DNA from: an uncultured Collinsella sp. | GTDB lineage: Bacteria; Actinomycetota; Coriobacteriia; Coriobacteriales; Coriobacteriaceae | Assembly: GCA_900547505.1 (NCBI GenBank) | Contig: URGY01000086.1 | Location: forward strand, 1-7,068 | Direction: 5' to 3' | Length of the DNA: 7,068 bases | In this document: in pieces, positions 5,312 to 7,068 of the stretch | Layout: the number at the start of each line of letters is the position of its first letter | Position numbering within the stretch: the first letter of the stretch is position 1 | Notes under the pieces: generated by a model | Told to the model about the DNA's origin: nothing | Database searches by the model: none | What the model saw: the letters and a program-made list of their open reading frames with translations, nothing else | Position numbers and translations under genes: made by a program

Positions 5312-5421
5312 GGCCCCTTGGCCTTTAGTTTGCTACTGCGAACAGTCCTGCTCGCACGGAAAGCACATTAAGTGCTTTCCGGCTCGTGCGGAACTTGTAT
5401 CAAACTAAAGGCCAAGGGGCC
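5312..5421. repeat. 110-base nested palindrome after the glf-glycosyltransferase operon
   Basis: The outer arms 5312-5332 and 5401-5421 form a perfect 21-base inverted repeat; the left arm starts GGCCCCTTGGCC. Inside, CGGAAAGCAC (5357-5366) and GTGCTTTCCG (5372-5381) form a perfect 10-bp hairpin with loop attaa. CGCA (5353-5356) pairs with TGCG (5387-5390), leaving a 5-base bulge. There is no T-tract on either side, so this is not a standard terminator. It lies 32 bases after the glycosyltransferase stop, again between convergent genes. Each outer arm can fold on itself (GGCC-N4-GGCC). It may be a 3'-end structure that stops or protects transcripts from both directions, or a small mobile repeat. 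Confidence 0.88.
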
Positions 5422-5534
5422 TCTGCTATAAGAATCGATTGTCAGGAAGCTGAATTTGAAGATCTTAGACGCGCGGTACACAGGGGCCTGGGCTGAAAGG
5501 GATCTTGTTGAGTAGGTTGCCCGGTGGGGCTTGG
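5422..5534. other. Non-coding spacer, nothing recognised
   Basis: This lies between the second nested palindrome and the stop codon of the peptidase gene. It holds only a weak 4-bp stem near 5518-5529 (gccc/gggc). There is no convincing terminator for the minus-strand peptidase gene, so its 3' end may depend on the palindrome beyond. I see no gene. Confidence 0.5.
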
Positions 5535-6536
5535 TTACTTTGCGGCGCCGGGGATGCCGTGGGAGGTTTTGGCGGTTTTGGCTCCGTTTACGATGGCGGT
5601 TTGCAAAGCCCTTACGGCGAGCATGCCCAAAAGGTCCAAGGGAACGGTGGCGCTTGCCTGGGCACTCAGTTTGCCACTGGCGAGGGTGTAGATGGTGTCG
5701 CCGTCGTTCGTGGTGTGCGTGGGGCGGATGGCGTGCGCATAGGCGTCTGCGGCCATCTGGGAGACCTTGGTGGCCTGAGCCTTGGTGAGCTCAACGTTGG
5801 TGACGATGCAGCTGATGGTGGTGTTGGTGCGGTCGAGCGGCATTTGCATGGAGCCGGCGGCGGCAAAGGCGGCGAGCTCCATGTCGACAATCTGGTCGCT
5901 ATCTGCTGCAGCGCGCATACCAGCGACCCATTCACCGGTGAAGGGGTCGACGACGTTTCCGCAGGCGTTGACCGAGACCACGGCACCCACCTTAACAGGG
6001 CCGAGTGCCAGGGCGGCAGCTCCTAGGCCGGCCTTCATGCAGGTGGCGGGGCCCATGAGCTTGCCCACGGTGGCACCGGTGCCGGCACCTACATTGCCCT
6101 GCTCGAGCGTGGTGGGGGTGCTGTCGAGCGCCTCGCGCACGGCGGAGATGCCAGCCTCAATGTCGGGGCGTACGGTGGGGTCGCCAAAGGCGAGGTCGAA
6201 GATGCAGCTAGAGCAAACGATGGGCACCTGCGTGGGGCCGACAGGAAGGCCGATGCCGCGGCTCTCGAGCTCGCGGGCGACGCCGCTTGCGGCCTCCAGA
6301 CCAAAGGCCGATCCACCCGAAAGGCAGACGGCATGGACCTTGTCCACGGTGTTCTCGGGACGCAGCAGGTCGGTCTCGCGCGATGCCGGGGCACCGCCGC
6401 GAACGTCAACACCGCCGGTGGCGCCCTCGGGTGCCACGATTACGGTGCAGCCGGTGCCGGCCTCCTCGTCCGTATAGTTGCCAAAGCAAAAGCCATCGAC
6501 ATCGCAAACGTCAATGGCCTCAAGCAGTGTGTCCAT
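5535..6536 (-). CDS. P1/S58 family self-processing peptidase (DmpA/NylC-like)
   Basis: The 333 residues match the P1 (S58) family of N-terminal-nucleophile hydrolases, which includes the D-aminopeptidase DmpA and the nylon oligomer hydrolase NylC. Such enzymes cleave themselves into two chains, exposing a Ser or Thr nucleophile. Family features are GNYTDEEAGTGCTVI (19-33), DVRGGAP (44-50), VHAVCLSGGSAFGLEA (67-82), GNVGAGTGATVGK (147-159), VGAVVSVNACGNVVDP (183-198), RTNTTISCIVTNVEL (236-250) and the TNDGDTIYTLA block (276-286). By analogy with NylC, the cut should fall between Asn238 and Thr239, giving chains of 238 and 95 residues. No signal peptide is seen, so it is probably cytoplasmic. 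It is rich in cysteine (nine), with CSSC at 108-111. The start is supported by AGGAG at 6547-6543. The gene lies 101 bases downstream of maf. The true substrate is unknown. Confidence 0.9.
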   Translation of the reverse strand: MDTLLEAIDVCDVDGFCFGNYTDEEAGTGCTVIVAPEGATGGVDVRGGAPASRETDLLRPENTVDKVHAVCLSGGSAFGLEAASGVARELESRGIGLPVGPTQVPIVCSSCIFDLAFGDPTVRPDIEAGISAVREALDSTPTTLEQGNVGAGTGATVGKLMGPATCMKAGLGAAALALGPVKVGAVVSVNACGNVVDPFTGEWVAGMRAAADSDQIVDMELAAFAAAGSMQMPLDRTNTTISCIVTNVELTKAQATKVSQMAADAYAHAIRPTHTTNDGDTIYTLASGKLSAQASATVPLDLLGMLAVRALQTAIVNGAKTAKTSHGIPGAAK

Positions 6537-6542
6537 GTTTTA

Positions 6543-6547
6543 CTCCT
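6543..6547 (-). promoter_or_regulatory. Ribosome binding site of the P1 peptidase gene
   Basis: On the minus strand AGGAG is followed by taaaac and the ATG at 6536. Thirteen bases further upstream, CCGGGC (6560-6565) and GCCCGG (6571-6576) form a 6-bp stem with a 5-base loop and no T-tract. Confidence 0.8.
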
Positions 6548-6597
6548 ATCGGTTTTCCGCCGGGCCTTATGCCCGGTCGGGATCCGTACGGTACGCC

Positions 6598-6629
6598 AAA
6601 ATTGTAGGCGCCGGGGGATACCCAGCGCC
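6598..6629 (-). terminator. Possible weak terminator after maf
   Basis: GGCGC (6607-6611) pairs with GCGCC (6625-6629), and after one mismatch GGG (6613-6615) pairs with CCC (6621-6623). On the minus strand the stem is followed by tacaatttt. It starts 8 bases after the maf stop codon. The stem is interrupted and the T-run is short and displaced, so termination is probably partial and the peptidase gene may still be read from the maf transcript. Confidence 0.4.
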
Positions 6630-6637
6630 AGATGCAA

Positions 6638-7031
6638 TTACGATAGTTTTTGAATCGCACGCGCGACGCGAGCGATGGGCAGACCCACCACGTTGTAAAA
6701 GTCGCCCGAAATATCGTGCACGAGCATACGCCCGCCGACGCCTTGGATGCCGTAGGCGCCTGCCTTGTCCATGGGCTCGCCCGAGGCGACATAGCGCTCA
6801 ATCTGCTCGTCGGTGAGCTCATAGAACGTCACGTCGGTCACATCGACAAACGACAGGCTCTCGGCGGCGTGCGGGGCTGTGACGTCTCCGGCTCTAACGA
6901 TGCAGACGCCGGTTGCGACCTGGTGCGTGCGCCCCGAGAGCTCGTGGAGCATGGTGCGGGCTTCGTCCTCGTTTGCCGGCTTGCCCAAAAGCTTGCCATC
7001 GAAGGTGACGATGGTGTCGGCCGCGATGGTC
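6638..7031 (-). CDS. maf: Maf-type nucleoside triphosphate pyrophosphatase, N-terminus lost at contig edge
   Basis: The genomic part encodes the last 130 residues of Maf; the family is about 190-200 long, so roughly the first 60-70 are missing. Maf proteins hydrolyse nucleoside triphosphates to monophosphates and pyrophosphate, clearing modified nucleotides, and have been linked to septum formation. Fragment motifs are AADT at the start (3-6), GKLLGKP (12-18), LSGRTHQVATGV (31-42), EQIERYVASGEPMDKAGAYGIQG (75-97), and DFYNVVGLP (110-118). The DKAGAYGIQG form is typical of the dTTP/UTP pyrophosphatase (YhdE-like) group rather than the m7GTP-specific YceF group. Upstream of 7031 the frame runs into the adapter and gains the false start MGSEMCIRDR, a familiar Nextera artefact. 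The gene precedes the peptidase on the same strand. Confidence 0.93.
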
Positions 7032-7065
7032 CTGTCTCTTATACACATCTCCGAGCCCACGAGAC
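7032..7065 (-). other. Illumina Nextera read-2 adapter, reverse complement (technical sequence)
   Basis: Bases 7032-7050 are the reverse complement of the Tn5 mosaic end (CTGTCTCTTATACACATCT), and 7051-7065 are CCGAGCCCACGAGAC, the rest of the read-2 overhang. The last three bases (tac) lie where an i7 index would begin. This is not genomic. Confidence 0.98.
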
Positions 7066-7068
7066 TAC

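Noticed and set aside
22..7050. A real transposon bounded by Tn5-type inverted ends
   Set aside because: The 19-base ends are the synthetic mosaic end, joined to the Nextera primer overhangs. No transposase lies between them, so this is library preparation and not a mobile element.
1..7068. CRISPR array, defence system or prophage
   Set aside because: There are no spaced direct repeats, no nuclease or integrase, and no phage protein in any frame. The genes are ordinary metabolic and envelope functions.

Overview
The window is one GC-rich bacterial fragment (strong preference for G/C at third codon positions). The gene set is acetate kinase and phosphotransacetylase for fermentative acetate metabolism, a UDP-galactopyranose mutase with a family 2 glycosyltransferase, a P1/S58 self-processing peptidase and a Maf nucleotide pyrophosphatase. 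Protein character and gene content suggest an anaerobic gut actinobacterium of the Coriobacteriia, perhaps Collinsella. This is inference; no rRNA or other marker gene is present.

Both ends are technical, not biological. Positions 8-40 are an Illumina Nextera read-1 adapter and 7032-7065 the reverse complement of the read-2 adapter, each with the 19-base Tn5 mosaic end. Genomic sequence therefore runs only from about 41 to 7031.

Layout: (a) 41-143, the last 33 codons of one acetate kinase, followed by a terminator. (b) 308-1486, a second, complete acetate-kinase-family gene with several unusual active-site residues. (c) 1487-1839, a non-coding stretch with a strong terminator and a 131-base nested palindrome. 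(d) pta on the minus strand (1840-2820), convergent with ackA. (e) 2821-3052, a divergent promoter region with two face-to-face TATAAT boxes and several inverted repeats. (f) glf and an overlapping glycosyltransferase gene on the plus strand (3053-5279). (g) 5280-5534, non-coding, with a 110-base nested palindrome. (h) a minus-strand P1-family peptidase (5535-6536) and, upstream of it, the C-terminal two thirds of maf (6638-7031), cut by the right-hand adapter.

Pta (acetyl-CoA to acetyl phosphate) and AckA (acetyl phosphate to acetate plus ATP) form the acetate fermentation branch, but here they are convergent rather than in the usual co-directional operon. Glf makes UDP-galactofuranose, which the overlapping glycosyltransferase probably uses or acts alongside. 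The peptidase and Maf genes have no evident link to either pathway.

I found no CRISPR array, transposase, phage gene or tRNA. The most interesting non-genic signals are two large nested palindromes of similar architecture but unrelated sequence, one in each of the two convergent gene junctions. The most interesting protein signal is an altered acyl pocket in the complete copy of a tandem acetate kinase pair.
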